From Epiperipatus broadwayi (lineage: Eukaryota; Onychophora; Udeonychophora; Euonychophora; Peripatidae), in contig JAQFVV010007270.1 of assembly GCA_028023455.1 (NCBI GenBank), positions 50,001 through 114,000 of the forward strand: a stretch of DNA of 64,000 nt. Direction: 5' to 3'. The position numbers and the translations under genes are program-made. Numbering within the stretch: the stretch's first letter is position 1; every line of letters begins with the position of its first letter. A model generated the notes under the pieces. It worked only from the letters and a program-made list of their open reading frames with translations, was not told the origin of the DNA and searched no databases. Positions 48,766 through 61,034 of this stretch are shown here, one piece after another.

Positions 48766-51538
48766 TTATACTTTTATATTATTATATCTAATTAAATTTA
48801 TTATCAATCATCAAAATCAATATAGTTCGATTATACTAATTAAATAAGTATTTATAAAATTATGAGACTGCTAAGTAAAGTTACAAAGTAATAAGTAGAT
48901 TTACACTGAAACTAATATCTTCCCAAGATACTGTCTTCAGTGCATAAGAATACTATTCACTACCCTATCACTTTACCACTATATATCTATAGCATCTTTA
49001 TGGCTTTTAAATGAAATAAATTATCTTCAATAATACTAAATAATTCCTTAACTTAAACTTAAAATATAATTAAATAATCTCAGGTTCTTCTAGTTTTAAA
49101 ATAATAATAACTTAGTAAATAAGTATGATGTGGGATTTTATATAAACTTCAAATATACCTAACTTATTTTTTATTAATAATAGTAATACTAATCTTAGAG
49201 TGCAATTTAATCTTATAATTTTTATGATGTAATCAATCATAAATGAATAAACAATCACTTGTAACATCTTTTGACTAAATATGGTATCCTAATTTTGGAA
49301 TGGATCAAAATCTGACACTTTAATAATCTGTGGCAATATACATTATTGTATTCTTATAATGTGCATTACCTTCATCATCTAATGACCATTGTAATATTTA
49401 TGTTCATGTCCAATCAATTCTTTATAAATAATTTAAGCAAATAGGTATTCATTCTAAAACAATAGCAACAAATTCATTTTGTTCAAATATTACGTTTATT
49501 TAAATCATCTGATGTCAAAATGCTGAGGTGAAAAAATAATGAAACTGACACACTTTTAAAACAAATTAACAAATTTATTTACACTAACTTCAAATAAAAT
49601 TTATTTACACTATTTACAGTTTAAAATTTATAACAACCAATAAAATAAAAATAGGAATACAAATATAAGAGGCTTACACTGTTATTAACTTATGTACTTA
49701 ATAAGGAATTACACATTTTTCAAATGCTATATTAATATTATTACAGTGTGTTTTTCTTAAACTTTAGATTTTAAAATAAATAGTAGTATCTTTAATTATT
49801 ACAAATAACAATACATGTCAAGACTATTTATCTAGCATGTGTAGATAATGTAGCTTTACCTATTAAATAACTACATTAATTAAATATCATTTATAATGTA
49901 TTATCATGTATTCACTTTATTACTAGCATTGCTTAATATCTGTATATAAAATCAATATCTCTTTATAATGTAAAATAAATGATTGGCTATAATTATATTC
50001 CACCTAATGTAATTCTGTTATATGTTTTATAAAATATGCATTCTACTTTTTGTATTATTCAAACAATAATATTTAAATCATTTATCAATTTTAAATTCAT
50101 AAAACATTACATTAGATAAATTTTATGATTCCTTTCTGTGTAAAATCATTATTTTACCCTATGTGCTTTACTAACCTTTCTAATAAATTTCTATCTATAA
50201 AACATATTCTAAACTTATTTAAAACATTTTCCGGAAAACAAATATCAACTTCAAATAAAATATTCATTATCCAAATTACTCATACTATATTGTCTATACT
50301 TAGTAAACTTTTCAATCTAAATATAGGCTTCTACTCATAACGTAACTTAGCTTATTCAATAAACAAAATACACAAAAATATAGACTTTTAAAATCCTTTT
50401 CTAAATTTCAAAAATAAAATAATTACTTAGATAAGTAATAAACATCATTTTAATACTAAGCATAAATAAAAATATCAAAATTATTTACGAAAGAATCATA
50501 TAATTATTTCTAAGCTTTTACATAATGTTGTATCATGTTTATATTATAAATTAAAAATTATGCATATTTTAATAAAGTTTGTAATGTATGTGTTTTCATA
50601 ATATATTTATCCATTCATTCTACAACAACATAATATTCAGTTGATCTAAAGAAAAACATATTAAATTCATTAAAAATCATTATACAATATTTTTTACCAT
50701 AATAATAATATTGTCCATTCTGCTATCCAGTATTCTTCGGAATTTGCAGCTTCATAAAATAAAAATCATTCACATTTTCACTCATAAACATTCATTAGAA
50801 TATTCCGTGTTATATTAATTATAAAAATAAGTTTATGTAATTAATTATTATATTATTTTAAAGTTACTATTTAATAAATGTACCTAACCTACTTTTTAAG
50901 AGTTTAATAATATTTAATTTTATGTTAAATAAATAAAATAAATTTATATTACATATTCCATCGTTGATTTTTCCTACCATAAAAGTTCTAACAAATATCC
51001 TCCGTATAAAGTCAATAGAACACTATTTCCTGTTCCGTTGAATCACGTGTTGCTTGAAAGTTCATAATAAAAATAATAACGTTCTTTTTTAAAAATAAAA
51101 ATAATAAGTTCCAATAAGAAAACAAATAAAATTAAAATAGTTTATAAGTTCTTTGGATCCAATTCTTCATCAATTATTATTTGAAAGTTATTATTTCAAA
51201 ATTAATTTATAATTGATAAAATTGTCATTTAATTATTTTTCAATTAACTTGGCTCGGCTTGGCTTATTTAACTTAATTTGGATATCCATATATTATTTGC
51301 GCATTTGTAAATACCATATTCCGGTAAGAATTAATTTTTCATCTATAACGTCCAGCGTTTAGATTACTTCGATATAGCAATTTTATTATATTGCGTTTTT
51401 AAATAATCATATTTATAGTCTATTTGCCTTTTTAAAACGTCAATATTTAGTCTTTTAGCATAAAGACTTAACAAGGCAAGTATTTATTTAAAATTACTAC
51501 TGCATCTTATATCTTTCCTTAAGATACATATTTTACTT

Positions 51539-51751
51539 CTATAATTTGTCAAAATACTTTCTTTTACAGAAATATTTATATTTCTTTAAAATATCTATTA
51601 GTAATAGACAATAGTAATTTAACTTTTGAAAACTATTTATAGTCCAAAATACTACTTTCCTCCATCTTGTAGTTTTATGTTCTAATCCAGCGTCTGTTAC
51701 TTTTCTAACATAAAGTTTCTGATATATTTCTCCGATGTGTGAGGTTTCCAT
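51539..51751 (-). CDS. small LTR-encoded frame, 70 codons (3' LTR copy)
   Basis: Hypothetical. It begins about 200 nt downstream of the TATA box and would be the second start codon of the LTR transcript, after a tiny upstream frame with the stop two codons beyond a second Met. The product begins METSHIGEIYQK and is basic with many Lys and Tyr near its end. The copy in the 5' LTR (59868-59656) encodes an identical peptide, with one synonymous AGG/AGA difference. LTR copies are identical at birth, so this alone does not prove selection. No family is recognised and it may not be translated. Confidence 0.2.
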   Translation of the reverse strand: METSHIGEIYQKLYVRKVTDAGLEHKTTRWRKVVFWTINSFQKLNYYCLLLIDILKKYKYFCKRKYFDKL

Positions 51752-51975
51752 GATTATTTGTACGTAAATTGAGTTTCGATATTGAGAAGACGATAGGGAA
51801 AATTAAGTTTCTACTGCATATTCATTACTTTAAAATATTATAAATTATTCAATAACACTCTTATGATTTTACAACTGATTTTTAAGAGCGTTTATAAATT
51901 TACTCAGCTATTTTTTAATAGCACAAACGACTTAGAAGTTTTATTGTAGAGAGACCCCCTCAACAATTGAATCCA

Positions 51976-52010
51976 GCTTTTATAGTGGAAGAGACTCCAC
52001 ATCTGATTGG
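51976..52010 (-). promoter_or_regulatory. LTR promoter: CCAAT and TATA boxes (3' LTR copy)
   Basis: On the minus strand, CCAAT at 52010-52006 is followed 20 bp later by CTATAAAAGC (51985-51976), about 917 bp inside the LTR, and then by GAGGGGGTCTCTC. The 5' LTR has the same at 60128-60094. The third LTR at 61941 keeps the same order: CCAAT, TATAAA, then GGGGGT. This conserved order supports a real promoter. Confidence 0.65.
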
Positions 52011-52902
52011 TTCGATTAAACAATCAAACTTTGCTTATTTACATATTTATCAACTCACTATTAAAAATAAAATAATGACTTATTTAATATTTAATATTTT
52101 ATCAAATTCTTTCAAAACAATATTTATCGTTTATTTAAATCTATTAAACATTCTTTTGAAATATTCTTTCTCACTTAATTTAAATCTTAACTTTTATAAG
52201 ATCATTTAAAATAAACTAAATCTTTTTAAATACGTTATATTTTTAAGACAATATTTTTAAAATCAAATTTAATATTTTACATTAATATCTTTATTTTTAT
52301 CTCGTGATAACTCACGTATTATTTATAAATTTTATAACATGATTTTTTTAAAATAATTATGCAACTTTATTAGACAACTTCCACGCGTGTGTATAACATC
52401 TGTTCTTTATAACACAAGAACGCTTGTCTAAAAATAAACTTAACAATTGCTTTTTTTAAAATAAATATTTATTTTTAAAAATAAATAAGATATTATATCA
52501 GATTTTAAAATAATTATTTGATATGATTAAAATCAAATATTAATCTCAATTTAAGTACTTATAATTTAAAATATTTTTTATTCACTTTTAACATATATTT
52601 AAAATTAAATAAATATTTTTGTCTAATTTTAACTTGTCTTTTAAATACTTTAGCTTTAAACATTTGTTATTAAATTTATTAATGCAGTATTACATCATAA
52701 TCATCATCATTTTAATATCTTCTCAAGATCAACACAATTCACATATCAAACACTCATAGATTGCTTTAATTAAACTTATGGTAACATTACCACAAGCAAA
52801 GTCAACATCACATCTTTAAAATACTTCTTAAATTTAAAATTTTCCACTAGATTAGCACAAAACTTAAATGGTGACCCATATAAAAGGGCACATATTCCCC
52901 TC

Positions 52903-52916
52903 CTTCGGATAAAATT
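52903..52916 (-). other. polypurine tract of the gag-only element
   Basis: On the minus strand GAAGGAGGGGAATA, immediately followed by the TGTGCCC start of the 3' LTR. This fixes the element's orientation independently of gag. Confidence 0.85.
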
Positions 52917-53964
52917 TTAAATTTAACCTTCATCTTTAACATCTTTACTCCACATTTATCAATTTTATCTTTCTTATCATTTAAATATCATAACACATTA
53001 CTTTATCACAAAGTTTCATAAAGCATTGAAATATCATCTCAAATTTCACTAAGGAAACACTTTTAAATAAACTACAATGACTTCTTTACTTCATAAATTA
53101 AGTTTCACTTCTCTTCCTTATCTTTTAATTAGGTTACTTTCATTTCCCTAATATTTCTACAAATATCAAGTATTTAAATTCTTTTAAATACACCTTTACA
53201 TAAGCTACTAAAAATACATATTATTATAGTTAATACTATATTTTAAATTACTCTATGTATTTTATTTATAACTTATTGCTAACTTCATTAGCAATCTTAT
53301 AGATTATTATTCAGCAAATCTATATATTTCTCTTTTAAAATGATTAACTTCATCTTTTAAGATTGATCACTTTCATGATCACTACCTTAATACAAATTAA
53401 TCTTCTATAAGATTTAATTATATATACTTTAAACATATGAGTTTTATATTCTTTAACTCTATTATTTAACTTCTTGTTTAAAATATATTTACTTCAATAG
53501 CTAATTCCATTTCTACTTAGTCATTATGACAAAACTTATTTCTTCTTAAAATATCATTTACATATTTTGTAAATTTCTTCAACTAAACTTTATTCATCAT
53601 GCTAATTTATTATATAATAAATTACTTCCTTATGTGAATAAATCAAGTATTTAAACATTACATTAAAATATTTATTCACAACATTTTTACAATTGTAACT
53701 CACACATCAGAAGGAAAAAGAATTAAATTCCTTGCATTACACGTCACTTTTTCCCCATCTAGTGTGGTTAACATCAAGGTATTTTCACCTTACTTTGAAA
53801 GTTGCAAACATAGAAATATCTTATGTTTGTTTTACAAAGCCCAAAAAAAAAAATAATAATATAATGTCATAACACATTATCAAACACACATATCTTCTTT
53901 AAGAATCATTTGTCTTAATTATTAGATATCTTCTTCTCTAAATTTAAACTTTAATTCTCTTTTT
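52917..53964 (-). other. non-coding 3' region of the gag-only element
   Basis: About 1.05 kb between the gag stop and the polypurine tract, in the place where pol would be. It is AT-rich and I see no RT, integrase or protease motif in any frame, not even in decayed form. Confidence 0.75.
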
Positions 53965-55971
53965 TTAATTCAACTTTTTACTACCAGTTTTATTATCTGG
54001 TCTCTTCAGAATTGTGGTCACACCACTTGTAGAAGGCTGATTATGCAAATCATCACTTCTATCCCTATTTGCATTGTACTGTATAGACTTTTTAAAATAT
54101 GGAGACATCTTATCTTTACCTTTATAATTAAAACTTCTCTTAAAGCCTCCAGAAGATTTTACTCCTGTATGGACACTAAGACTTGCTAATGGGTAATTAT
54201 TTTTATCCCTATTTACTCTAGACCCATTATCCATAGAGAATTCTGATACTTCTAGAGCATCCAATATTTCGGAGACTCCTTCAATTGTTCCACGGTCAGC
54301 AACTATTAGCAACTGTTCCACATGCTTTGGCAAGTTGTGCCTAACTATTCGAACAATTTGTCCCTCCGATAATGGATAAGCAGTCAAAGTCTTCAAACGA
54401 ACGGCTTGACTTCTGAAAAAACTGGTGTAGCTGCCTTTGCTAACTTGGTACTTATCTTGGGTAATTTGATACCGAATACAATCCTGTTTGTCGGAGTTCC
54501 AAAAGCTCCCGACAAATAAACATTTGAAGTCACCATAAGTCATTGGCTTCACAAACAGGGATTGCCACCAATCTTTAGCAACTCCATATAAATGATTGCT
54601 ACACACGGCTACTTTTTCTTTTTCAGATAAGGAACATATTGAAAACAATTCATCCAAATTGTTTAGAAACTCCGAGGGATTTTCCATGTATTCCCCTTTA
54701 AACGGTTTAACTTTCATAAACCTTAAGGCCATAGAATTATTTGAACTACCCTCATGACTAATTACTTCTCTAGTTGGTCTATTGTCAATTTCCTTCACAA
54801 GAGTATTGTCTGACTGACTATTATTATTATTATTTGGCTTAATTAATTCTATATTATTTAGTTGTGAAGAATCAACATAGTCAACATATGCTTTACTACT
54901 TATTTTTCCGGTAAACATTTCTGCCTTGACATTACATATACTTTTCATTTCCATTTGATCATATACTTGCTGAAATTTTCCTTCTAAGTCCATCTGTTCC
55001 AGCACTTGCTTCACATACCCTTTTTGCTCTTTTCTGAACTCATCTAGATTCTTGTCTAAAATTTCTTTATAACTGTTATTACTTTGTTCTATCATTCCTG
55101 CATGATCCTTTATATCCTTCTGAATACGTTTGATATTTTCTCCAACTTTCGATCGATATTTATTTTCATCGACCTTTTTAACATCTATACTCTTAAATTT
55201 CTCTACTAATTCCTGCTCTATTTCATTTTTTATGTTCCCTTTGGTCTGAATTATAGCACTTTTAACATCTTTGATATCTTCATTAAGATTACTCACTTGG
55301 TTTTTAACATCACCAATTTCAACATCAACTTTATATTTATAATCATCAATTTTACAAGTTAAATTGTTATTATTGATTTTACATTGATCAATAGATTCAG
55401 CTATTTGATCTCTTAGTCCTTTAATTGTGTTTTCTGAAAACTCATGAAATTTACTTTCTAGCCTTTCTTGATTTCTATCATCAACTTTTCGTATTTCTAA
55501 TTTTAAAGACTCAATTACTTCTTCATTTTTATCAAATCTTATGTTTATACTATCCATTCTATCTTCCATTTTCTTATTCATATTTTTTATTTCATTCTTA
55601 ATAGAATCATTATCTTTCTTTAAAGAATCAAATCTAATATTATTATCTTCTCTCATTTCTTTCATTTCTTCTTTTAAAGACTTATTCTCCTCTTTTATTG
55701 AATTTATACTTTGAATCAATATTTCAAAATATTTTTTAAAATCAGACTTTGATAAGTTCTCTACATCTTTCTCAGTTTTCACTACTTCTTTTCCTTCAGT
55801 TTTAAAAATTATCTCTTCCTCTTCCTCTACTTCACCATCCATATTTGAAGTATTTTCTAACACTGTTTCTGAATTTACTAATTCCTCTATTTCTTTGCTC
55901 TCCACACAACTATTATCTTCTACAACAAAATTTGACATTTCAACTTCTAATTCTTTATCCCAATTATTCAT
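53965..55971 (-). CDS. gag: intact gag protein, 668 residues
   Basis: Particle-forming protein of the gag-only element. The start at 55971 (MNNWDKELEVEMSN) is the first Met of the open frame. Residues 1-70 are acidic. About 75-345 are heptad-rich coiled coil (KEENKSLKEEMKEMRED, IKNMNKKMEDRMDS). Residues 410-587 are the conserved gag core, with SMALRFMKVK, FKGEY, AKDWWQSLF, YGDFK and FFRSQAVRLKTLT, closely matching the gag at 23817-25874. The basic tail ends with QPSTSG and GSKKLN, the same endpoint as the other gag. There is no CCHC zinc knuckle. No stops or frameshifts occur in 2 kb, in contrast to the decayed pol-bearing element, which suggests youth or past selection on gag. No frame overlaps its end to continue into pol. 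Confidence 0.95.
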   Translation of the reverse strand: MNNWDKELEVEMSNFVVEDNSCVESKEIEELVNSETVLENTSNMDGEVEEEEEIIFKTEGKEVVKTEKDVENLSKSDFKKYFEILIQSINSIKEENKSLKEEMKEMREDNNIRFDSLKKDNDSIKNEIKNMNKKMEDRMDSINIRFDKNEEVIESLKLEIRKVDDRNQERLESKFHEFSENTIKGLRDQIAESIDQCKINNNNLTCKIDDYKYKVDVEIGDVKNQVSNLNEDIKDVKSAIIQTKGNIKNEIEQELVEKFKSIDVKKVDENKYRSKVGENIKRIQKDIKDHAGMIEQSNNSYKEILDKNLDEFRKEQKGYVKQVLEQMDLEGKFQQVYDQMEMKSICNVKAEMFTGKISSKAYVDYVDSSQLNNIELIKPNNNNNSQSDNTLVKEIDNRPTREVISHEGSSNNSMALRFMKVKPFKGEYMENPSEFLNNLDELFSICSLSEKEKVAVCSNHLYGVAKDWWQSLFVKPMTYGDFKCLFVGSFWNSDKQDCIRYQITQDKYQVSKGSYTSFFRSQAVRLKTLTAYPLSEGQIVRIVRHNLPKHVEQLLIVADRGTIEGVSEILDALEVSEFSMDNGSRVNRDKNNYPLASLSVHTGVKSSGGFKRSFNYKGKDKMSPYFKKSIQYNANRDRSDDLHNQPSTSGVTTILKRPDNKTGSKKLN

Positions 55972-56641
55972 TTTTCTATACTTTTTTAAAATTTAATTCT
56001 AATAATATGCAGTACTTATTATTTATATTTTAGAATACAATTCCCATCAACCTTCCCATCTCCACTCAACCTACTTTTACAACTAATCATATAATAGTAT
56101 CCTCAAAAACTCTACATTACTTACTATTAAATAATTATATAAATTTCAATAACAAAATTGTGTCATATCATTTATTTTTACACCTATGACCCACAGACAA
56201 TTTGCACATAATATATAATATTAAATATCCATTTAAAATATTTCAAGAATTGATATGGTCATATTATAATATAATCATTTGCCACATTTCTATAATTTAT
56301 TGTTTTATTAACTTAAAATCAACATAGTATTTAACTTCAAAGAATAATCATATTACAGATACCACATAAAATATAATACTCTACTAATAAAATTTTTTAT
56401 TTTAATTTTATTTAAATTTTATAATCAACATCTAATCAATTATAAATATTATTATAAAATACTAACTATTTCTGTTTAGTAAATATAATACTCATTAACT
56501 CCTAAATTATACATTTTAACATATACACTATTTTATTAACTAATTATATACCTATCACTTTATTCACTAACATACATATTATTCCTAAATTTATGTATTC
56601 TAATTCTTAATTGAATATCTAAGCCTAAAATGATTAGTTAC
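55972..56641 (-). other. leader between primer site and gag
   Basis: About 0.67 kb of AT-rich, non-coding sequence upstream of the gag start. I see no reading frame or clear splice acceptor. Confidence 0.6.
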
Positions 56642-56759
56642 TAAAATCTTTCTTTTCCATCTATCGGGTTGATAACCAATAGCCGACCACGTTGCGCGCC
56701 AAAATCTTCCTTTTCCAACCATCGGGTTGATAACCAATAGCCGACCACGTTGCGCGCCA
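56642..56759 (-). repeat. tandemly duplicated primer-binding site (58-bp period)
   Basis: Two copies of a 58-bp block, each containing on the minus strand TGGCGCGCAACGTGGTCGGC (56759-56740 and 56701-56682). This resembles the complement of the tRNA-Lys(CUU) 3' end (TGGCGCCCAACGTGGGGC) with few mismatches. Both copies keep the full site; the proximal one is 16 nt from the LTR end, the distal one 58 bp further in. Confidence 0.75.
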
Positions 56760-56775
56760 AAATCTTCCTACCCTT

Positions 56776-59700
56776 TGTACCCTTACTTCTTGATATATAA
56801 AATAGTTTAAAATACAACTAGCTCAGTTACATTATTATGCTTAATTAAAATTTGCATATCTATCTTTAATATACTTTTATATTATCATATCTTAATTAAA
56901 TTTATTATCAATCATCAAAATCAATATAGTTCTAGATTATACTAATTAAATAAGTATTTATAAAATTATGAGACTGTGAAGTAAAGTTACAAAGTAATAA
57001 GCAGATTTACACTGAGTCAATATCTCCCAAGATACTGTCTCAATGGCATAAGAATACTACTACTACCTTATCACCTTACCACTACATCTATAGCATTCTT
57101 ATGACTTTTAAATGAAATGAATTATCTTTAATAATACTAAATAATTCCTAACTTTTAACTTAAAATATAATTAAATAATCTCAGGTTCTTCTAAGCTGTT
57201 TTAAAATAATAATAACTCATGTAAATAAGTATGATGTGGGATTTTATATCAAACTTAAATACACCTAACTTATTTAATAATAATAATAATAATACTAATC
57301 TTAGAGTGTAATTTAATCTCATCTATTTTTATGATATAATTAATCACTAAATAAATAAACAATCATATGTATATCTTTTATTTCATATGGTATCTTCATT
57401 TTAAAATAGATCAAAATCTTATACTTAATAATCTGTGGCAATAAACAATATTGTATTCTTATAATGTGCATTATAATCATCTTATGACCATTGTAATATT
57501 TATGTTCATGTCAATCAATTCTTATAAAATAATGTTAAGCAAATATGGTATTCAATTCTAAATAATAATAACAAATTCAATTTTGTGCAAATATTATGTT
57601 TATTTCAAATCATCTGATGTCAAAATGCTGAGGTGAAAAATAATGAAACTTGACACACTTTTAAAACAAATTAACAAATTTATTTACAATAACTTCAAAT
57701 AAAATTTATTTACACTATTTACAGTTTAAAATTTATGACAACAAATAAAATAAAAATAAGAAATACAAATATAAGAGGCTTACACTGTTATTAACTTATG
57801 TACTTAATAAGGAATTACACATTCCTTCAAATGCTATATTAATATTATTACAGTGTGTTTTTCTTAAAACTTAGATTTGTAAATAAATAAGTAGTAATGA
57901 CTTTAATTATTACAAATAATAATCATGTCAAGACTATTTATGTAGTATGTGTACATAATGTAGCTCTACCTATTAAATAACTACATTAATTAAATATCAT
58001 TTATAATGTATTATCATGTATTCACTTTATTATTAGCATTGCTTAATATCTGTATATAAAATCAATATCTCTTTGTAATGTAAAACAAATGATTGGCTAT
58101 AATTATATTCCACCTAATGTAATTCCTGTTATATGTTTTATAAAATATGCATTCTACTTTTGTATTATTCAAACATTAATATTTAAATCATTTATCAATT
58201 TTAAATTCATAAAAACATTACATTAGATAAATTTTATGATTCCTTTCTGTGTAAAATCATTATTTTACCCTATGTGCTTTACTAACCTTTCTAATAAATT
58301 TCTATCTATAAAACATATTCTAAACTTATTTAAAACATTTTCCGGAAAACAAATATCAACTTCAAATAAAATATTCATTATCCAAATTACTCATACTATA
58401 TTGTCTATACTTAGTAAACTTTTCAATCTAAATATAGGCTTCTACTCATAACGTAACTTAACTTATTCAATAAACAAAATACACAAAAATATAGACTTTT
58501 AAAATCCTTTTCTAAATTGCAAAAATAAAATAATTACTTAGATAAATCATAAACATCATTTAAATACTAAGCATAAATAAAAATATCAAAATTATTTACG
58601 AAAGAATCATATAATTATTTCTAAGCTTTTACGTAATGTTGTATTATGTTTATATTATAAATTAAAAATTATGCATATTTTAATAAAGTTTGTAATGTAT
58701 GTGTTTTCATAATATATTTATCCATTCATTCTACAACAACATAATATTCAGTTGATCTAAAGAAAAACATATTAAATTCATTAAAAAATCATTATACAAT
58801 ATTTTTTTACCATAATAATAATATTGTCCATTCTGCTATCCAGTATTCTTCGGAATTTGCAGCTTCATAAAATAAAAATCATTCACATTTTCACTCATAA
58901 ACATTCATTAGAATATTCCGTGTTATATTAATTATAAAAATAAGTTTATGTAATTAATTATTATATTATTTTTAAGTTACTATTTAATAAATGTACCTAA
59001 CCTACTTTTTAAGAGTTTAATAATACTTTAAATTTTATGTTAAATAAATAAAATAAATTTATATTACATATTCCATCGTTGATTTTGTCCTACCATAAAA
59101 GTTCTAACAAATATCCTCCGTATAAAGTCAATAAAACACTATTTCCTGTTCCGTTGAATCACGTGTTCCTTGAAAGTTTATAATAAAAATAATAACGTTC
59201 TTTTTTAAAAAAAAAAAAATAAGTTCCAATAAGAAAACAAATAAAATTAAAATAGTTTATAAGTTCTTTGGATCCAATTCTTCATCAATTATTATTTGAA
59301 AGTTATTATTTCAAAACTTAGTTTATAATTGATAAAATTGTCCTTTAATTATTTTTCAATTAACTTGGCTCGGCTTGGCTTATTTAACTTAATTTGGATA
59401 TCCATGTATTATTTGCGCATTTGTAAATACCATATTCCGGTAAGAATTAATTTTTTCATCTATAACGTCCAGCGTTTAGATTACTTCGATATAGCAATTT
59501 TATTATATTGCGTTTTTAAATAATCATATTTATAGTCTATTTGCCTTTTTAAAACGTCAATATTTAGTCTTTTAGCATAAAGACTTAACAAGGCAAGTAT
59601 TTATTTAAAATTACTACTGTATCTTATATCTTTCCTTAAGATACATATTTTACTTCTATAATTTGTCAAAATACTTTCTTTTACAGAAATATTTATATTT

Positions 59701-61012
59701 CTTTAAAATATCTATTAGTAATAGACAATAGTAATTTAACTTTTGAAAACTATTTATAGTCCAAAATACTACTTTTCTCCATCTTGTAGTTTTATGTTCT
59801 AATCCAGCGTCTGTTACTTTTCTAACATAAAGTTTCTGATATATTTCTCCGATGTGTGAGGTTTCCATTGATTATTTGTACGTAAATTGAGTTTCGATAT
59901 TGAGAAGATGATAGGGAAAATTAAGTTTCTACTGCATATTCATTACTTTAAAATATTATAAATTATTCAATAACACTCTTATGATTTTACAACTGATTTT
60001 TAAGAGCGTTTATAAATTTACTCAGCTATTTTTTAATAGCACAAACGACTTAGAAGTTTTATTGTAGAGAGACCCCCTCAACAATTGAATCCAGCTTTTA
60101 TAGTGGAAGAGACTCCACATCTGATTGGTTCGATTAAACAATCAAACTTTGCTTATTTACATATTTATCAACTCACTATTAAAAATAAAATAATGACTTA
60201 TTTAATATTTAATATTTTATCAAATTCTTTCAAAACAATATTTATCGTTTATTTAAATCTATTAAACATTCTTTTGAAATATTCTTTCTCACTTAATTTA
60301 AATCTTAACTTTTATAAGATCATTTTAAAATAAATTAAATCTTTTTAAATACGTTATATTTTTAAGACAATATTTTTAAAATCAAATTTAATATTTTACA
60401 TTAATATCTTTATTTTTATCTCGTGATAACTCACGTATTATTTATAAATTTTATAACATGATTTTTTTAAAATAATAATTGCAACTTTATTAGACAACTT
60501 CCACGCGTGTGTATAACATCTGTTCTTTATAACACAAGAACGCTTGTCTAAAAATAAACTAACAATTGATTTTTTTAAAATAAATATTTATTTTTTAAAA
60601 ATAAATAAGATATTATAATAGATTTTAAAATAATTATTTGATATGATTAAAATCAAATATTAATCTCAATTTAAGTACTTATAATTTAAAATATTTTTAT
60701 TCACTTTTAACATATATTTCAAATTTAATAAATATCTTTATCTAATTTTAACTTAATCTTTTAAATACTTTAGCTTTAAACATTTGTTATTAAATTTATT
60801 AATGCAGTATTACATCATAATCATCATCATTTTAATATCTTCTCAAGATCAACACAATTCACATATCAAATACTCATAGATTGCTTTAATTAAACTTATG
60901 GTAACATTACCACAAGCAAAGTCAACATCACATCTTTAAAATACTTCTTAAATTTAAAATTTTCCACTAGATTAGCACAAAACTTAAATGGTGACCCATA
61001 TAAAAGGGCACA
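56776..61012 (-). repeat. 5' LTR of the gag-only element (4.24 kb)
   Basis: On the minus strand it starts TGTGCCCTT at 61012 and ends AAGGGTACA at 56776, so the termini are inverted repeats with one mismatch and the ends are TG...CA. The outer end abuts an AT run (61013-61034). TATA lies at 60103-60094 and CCAAT at 60128-60124. More than 3 kb of R-U5 follows the promoter. Confidence 0.93.
59656..59868 (-). CDS. small LTR-encoded frame, 70 codons (5' LTR copy)
   Basis: Hypothetical. Same peptide as the 3' LTR copy at 51751-51539; see there. Being in the 5' LTR, this copy would be near the 5' end of the element's transcript, upstream of gag by about 3.7 kb. No known family. Confidence 0.2.
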   Translation of the reverse strand: METSHIGEIYQKLYVRKVTDAGLEHKTTRWRKVVFWTINSFQKLNYYCLLLIDILKKYKYFCKRKYFDKL

Positions 61013-61034
61013 ATATATATATATATATATATAT
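61013..61034. repeat. short (AT)n tract at the element end
   Basis: Eleven or so AT units starting directly at the outer end of the 5' LTR. Confidence 0.9.

Larger units (their letters stand above)
48766..52902 (-). repeat. 3' LTR of the gag-only element (truncated, 4.1 kb)
   Basis: Copy of 56870-61012. It starts (minus strand) TGTGCCCTTT at 52902, directly after the polypurine tract. About 94 bp of the far end present in the other LTR (56776-56869) is absent, and unrelated DNA follows at 48765. Similarity is very high from about 50 to 52.9 kb but drops, with many one-base indels, from about 48.8 to 49.9 kb. Confidence 0.92.
48766..61012 (-). mobile_element. gag-only LTR retroelement with giant LTRs (12.2 kb)
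   Basis: On the minus strand the order is 5' LTR (61012-56776), duplicated primer site (56759-56687), gag (55971-53965), a non-coding stretch, polypurine tract (52916-52903), 3' LTR (52902-48766). The internal region is only about 3.9 kb and contains no protease, RT, RNase H or integrase, intact or decayed. Gag is open for 668 codons and clearly related to that of the 18.7-kb element. Known: plant TR-GAG elements have this organisation. Inferred: a non-autonomous element that supplies its own particle protein and borrows pol from a relative. The 3' LTR lacks its last 94 bp or so, so no target duplication can be found; the other end abuts (AT)n. Confidence 0.9.

Noticed and set aside
50125-50340. 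Plus-strand 71-codon frame repeated exactly at 58236-58451, and 51967-52209 with 60085-60333
   Set aside because: They recur only because they lie in the two LTRs. They are antisense to the element's transcript, low-complexity, and have no motif.
52917-53964. Hidden or decayed pol behind the intact gag
   Set aside because: No YxDD, DSG, HHCC or DDE-type motif in any frame, and the stretch is too short (about 1 kb) for pol.
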